Origin: Syntrophaceae bacterium | Lineage (GTDB): Bacteria; Desulfobacterota; Desulfomonilia; Desulfomonilales; Desulfomonilaceae | Direction of reading: 5' to 3' | DNA length: 5,422 nt | Assembly (NCBI GenBank): GCA_014874425.1 | Contig: JACWAG010000096.1 | Location: forward strand, 1-5,422 | Shown here: one piece after another, positions 5,047 through 5,422 of the stretch | How positions within the stretch are numbered: the stretch's first letter is position 1 | Layout of the letters: each line of letters begins with the position of its first letter | Notes under the pieces: model-generated | Databases searched by the model: none | What the model saw: the letters and a program-made list of their open reading frames with translations, nothing else | Told to the model about the DNA's origin: nothing | Program-made: the position numbers and the translations under genes

Positions 5047-5422
5047 GTCCTCACAAATATTTTAAAACCTCGACAGCCTTAATGAATTGCTTCATTTTGT
5101 GTTTCTGGCTATTCGGTTCTCTAGAAGCTCAGGCACTTGCCGAAAACCCCTCAGAACCAGCCCAAATTATTGTGGTAACTGTTTTTACTTCCTCTGAATG
5201 TCCATACTGTGAAAATGTTAAAGAACTGCTGGATGATCTGAAGACGCAAATTCCTATAAAGACTGAGATATTTGATATCAACAAACCTAACGACTATGAC
5301 CTTTATCTCAAAATTGAGGCGACCCACAAAAACGCCAGATTCGCGGTTCCTCTGGTAATAGTCGGCGACAAGGTATTGATTGGACAGTCCGAGATATTCG
5401 GTAAACTGGAAACTACAATAAA
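5043..5422 (+). CDS. Exported glutaredoxin/thioredoxin-like protein with CPYC active site (3' end cut off)
   Basis: The frame is open from ATG 5043 to the window edge (126 residues seen), so the gene is incomplete here. Residues about 1-33 form a signal peptide or membrane anchor: Lys5 and Lys8, hydrophobic core about 12-26, possible cleavage ALA|EN. A thioredoxin-fold domain follows. Strand 1 (IIVVTVFTSS, 42-51) leads to the redox motif CPYC (53-56) at the start of helix 1. Then come strand 2 (about 73-78, IFDIN) and the cis-proline loop AVPLVIVGDKVLIG (101-114, cis-Pro103). CPYC is the classic glutaredoxin pair, but export suggests periplasmic thiol-disulfide exchange. Similar domains are often encoded with, or fused to, CcdA/DsbD-type membrane electron carriers, and such a region could follow beyond the edge. 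That is an inference and is not seen here. The start overlaps the upstream stop by ATGA, so translation is coupled. Confidence 0.85.
   Translation, partial: MSPHKYFKTSTALMNCFILCFWLFGSLEAQALAENPSEPAQIIVVTVFTSSECPYCENVKELLDDLKTQIPIKTEIFDINKPNDYDLYLKIEATHKNARFAVPLVIVGDKVLIGQSEIFGKLETTI

Overview
The window reads as ordinary chromosomal DNA of a Gram-negative-type bacterium, by eye at mid-40s percent G+C. The gene mix is a TrkA-gated potassium channel, Sec-exported proteins of unknown function, an RsbRD-like domain protein and an exported CPYC thiol protein. This would suit an anaerobic Desulfobacterota (deltaproteobacterial) genome, but that placement is a weak inference. There are no rRNA or tRNA genes, no CRISPR array, and no transposase or integrase.

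Layout: five genes run on the + strand from 95 to 3359. They are a potassium channel with a regulatory RCK module (95-1108), a small exported glycine-rich protein (1121-1540), a class I glutamine amidotransferase (1592-2347), a helical protein with a histidine-rich tail (2410-2721) and a stand-alone RsbRD_N-like protein (2826-3359). The first two are 12 bp apart. Here the channel's stop codon forms part of a perfect extended -10 element that would start a leaderless mRNA for the second gene. A hairpin terminator at 3397-3425 separates this block from a convergent - strand gene (3475-4431). That gene encodes an exported protein with two related beta domains joined by a Pro/Ser/Thr- and Lys/Glu-rich linker. 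Its true start is set by a strong ribosome binding site at ATG 4431, not by the GTG at 4446.

Between 4432 and 4695 lies a divergent control region with a good promoter facing each way and three inverted repeats arranged almost symmetrically around position 4600. The rightward promoter drives an unrecognised 116-residue helical protein (4696-5046). Its stop overlaps by 4 bp (ATGA) the start of an exported glutaredoxin/thioredoxin-like protein with a CPYC active site, which runs off the right edge (5043 onward).

No single pathway unites the window. The clearest working relationships are the coupled pair at 4696-5422, probably a thiol-redox unit whose main membrane partner may lie beyond the edge, and the shared control region linking that pair to the two-domain exported protein. 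The five left-hand genes may be partly co-transcribed, but their predicted roles (ion flux, an amidotransferase reaction, metal binding, signalling) do not form an obvious pathway.
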